Of a stretch of DNA of 5,814 bases, positions 5,367 to 5,814 are shown in pieces. The translations under genes and the position numbers were made by a program. The DNA is taken from contig CAJJYO010000108.1 of assembly GCA_905197385.1 (NCBI GenBank), positions 1-5,814 on the forward strand, given 5' to 3'. Each line of letters opens with the position of its first letter. Within the stretch, counting starts at the first letter, position 1. The notes under the pieces were generated by a model, which had not been told where the DNA came from, did no database searches, and was given only the letters and a program-made list of their open reading frames with translations. Origin of the DNA: an uncultured Collinsella sp. (GTDB lineage: Bacteria > Actinomycetota > Coriobacteriia > Coriobacteriales > Coriobacteriaceae).

Positions 5367-5814
5367 TGCAAAAGGCTATCTATACCACCGTCGGGATCGA
5401 TGAGCTCCTGTCGCATGTCCAGGCGCTCAAGGGCGTCGGCGCGCGCTTTGTGCAAATGCACGCCGAGCGCTGTGTGGACGACGGCACGTATCGCCTGGTC
5501 TATACGTTTATCAACGTCCGCGCTGCGCAAGAGCAGATCGCTCGGGATGGCAGCCATGCGATCGAGAACCTGGTGGTCGAGGGCATCGACCAGTACCAGG
5601 AGATTCCGTCCATCAGCTCGTATTATCCGGCGGTATTCCCGTTTGAGAACGAGGCGCACGACCTGTTTGGGCTTGCCATCACCGACATGCAGATCGACTT
5701 TAAGGGCTTTTTCTACCAGGTCTCGACTGCCGAGCCCATGAGCGTTATCACGCCCGAGGTGAAGGCCGCACGCGAGAAGGCCATGAAGGTCCGCGCGGCT
5801 GCCGAGGCCAAGGC
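5366..5814 (+). CDS. echD: Ech hydrogenase subunit EchD (NuoC-like, 30 kDa family), truncated by the window end
   Basis: 149 codons are visible and the frame is still open at the window end. The N-terminal region (about 5-60) reads as the alpha/beta fold of the NuoC family. The signature region is SSYYPAVFPFENEAHDLFGL (84-103), matching the complex I 30 kDa pattern (E-x-E-x-x-D-x-x-G), with E94, E96, D99 and G102. The subunit is a peripheral, cofactor-free protein that packs against the large subunit and the small subunit in the cytoplasmic arm. After about residue 130 the sequence becomes rich in Ala, Lys, Glu and Arg (KAAREKAMKVRAAAEAK), probably a helical or flexible tail that continues outside. 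It is a separate gene, not fused to the large subunit as in HycE/HyfG, which supports an Ech-type complex. EchE and EchF are expected next. Confidence 0.87.
   Translation, partial: MQKAIYTTVGIDELLSHVQALKGVGARFVQMHAERCVDDGTYRLVYTFINVRAAQEQIARDGSHAIENLVVEGIDQYQEIPSISSYYPAVFPFENEAHDLFGLAITDMQIDFKGFFYQVSTAEPMSVITPEVKAAREKAMKVRAAAEAK

Noticed and set aside
5400..5741. 113-codon + strand frame near the window end
   Set aside because: It overlaps echD in another frame. The echD frame has a perfect ribosome site and the 30 kDa subunit signature, while this product is Arg/Ser-rich low complexity.
1..5814. CRISPR array, tRNA or rRNA
   Set aside because: No regularly spaced repeats, no tRNA cloverleaf or TTCGANTC-type arm in the intergenic stretches, and no rRNA-like sequence were found.

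Overview
The window looks like a GC-rich actinobacterial genome, most likely an anaerobic gut Coriobacteriia member (Collinsella/Olsenella type). This rests on GC-rich codon use, strong AGGAGG-type ribosome sites, an old-yellow-enzyme/2-enoate-reductase-type NADH:flavin oxidoreductase, and an Ech-type energy-converting hydrogenase operon. The genus is inference. All convincing genes lie on the + strand.

Layout: (1) 1-711 is the C-terminal third of a FAD/NADH-dependent oxidoreductase whose start lies outside the window. It is followed by a GC-rich structured 3' region and a strong intrinsic terminator (787-827). (2) About 828-1151 is a conspicuously AT-rich intergenic stretch with several short palindromes. 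(3) 1152-1556 encodes a small protein made of two tandem helix-turn-helix units, like the DNA-binding half of an IS3/IS150-type OrfA. It has no catalytic partner gene and is closed by its own terminator (1569-1594). (4) 1595-1841 is the leader of the next operon, with a structured GC-rich inverted repeat and an AT-rich palindrome cluster near the start codon. (5) 1842-5814 is the first part of a tightly packed operon in the order antiporter subunit, NuoH-like subunit, NuoB-like subunit, NuoC-like subunit. This is the echA-B-C-D order of Ech hydrogenases. The first two subunits are fused in one 960-residue protein. The fourth gene runs off the window end.

How the genes would work together: group 4 Ech complexes couple reduced ferredoxin and H+/H2 chemistry to ion translocation. 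The EchA-like part is the Mrp/NuoL-type ion channel, the EchB-like part is the NuoH-type membrane anchor, EchC carries the proximal [4Fe-4S] cluster and EchD is the NuoC-like peripheral subunit. The catalytic NiFe subunit (EchE) and the ferredoxin-like EchF would be expected just downstream but are not visible, so the hydrogenase call depends on homology and gene order.

The points most worth a second look are the EchA-EchB fusion, which keeps an apparent ancestral echB start codon inside it, the low-complexity tail on EchC, the orphan double-HTH protein, and a TAACG(G)TTA palindrome found just upstream of both the HTH gene and the ech operon.
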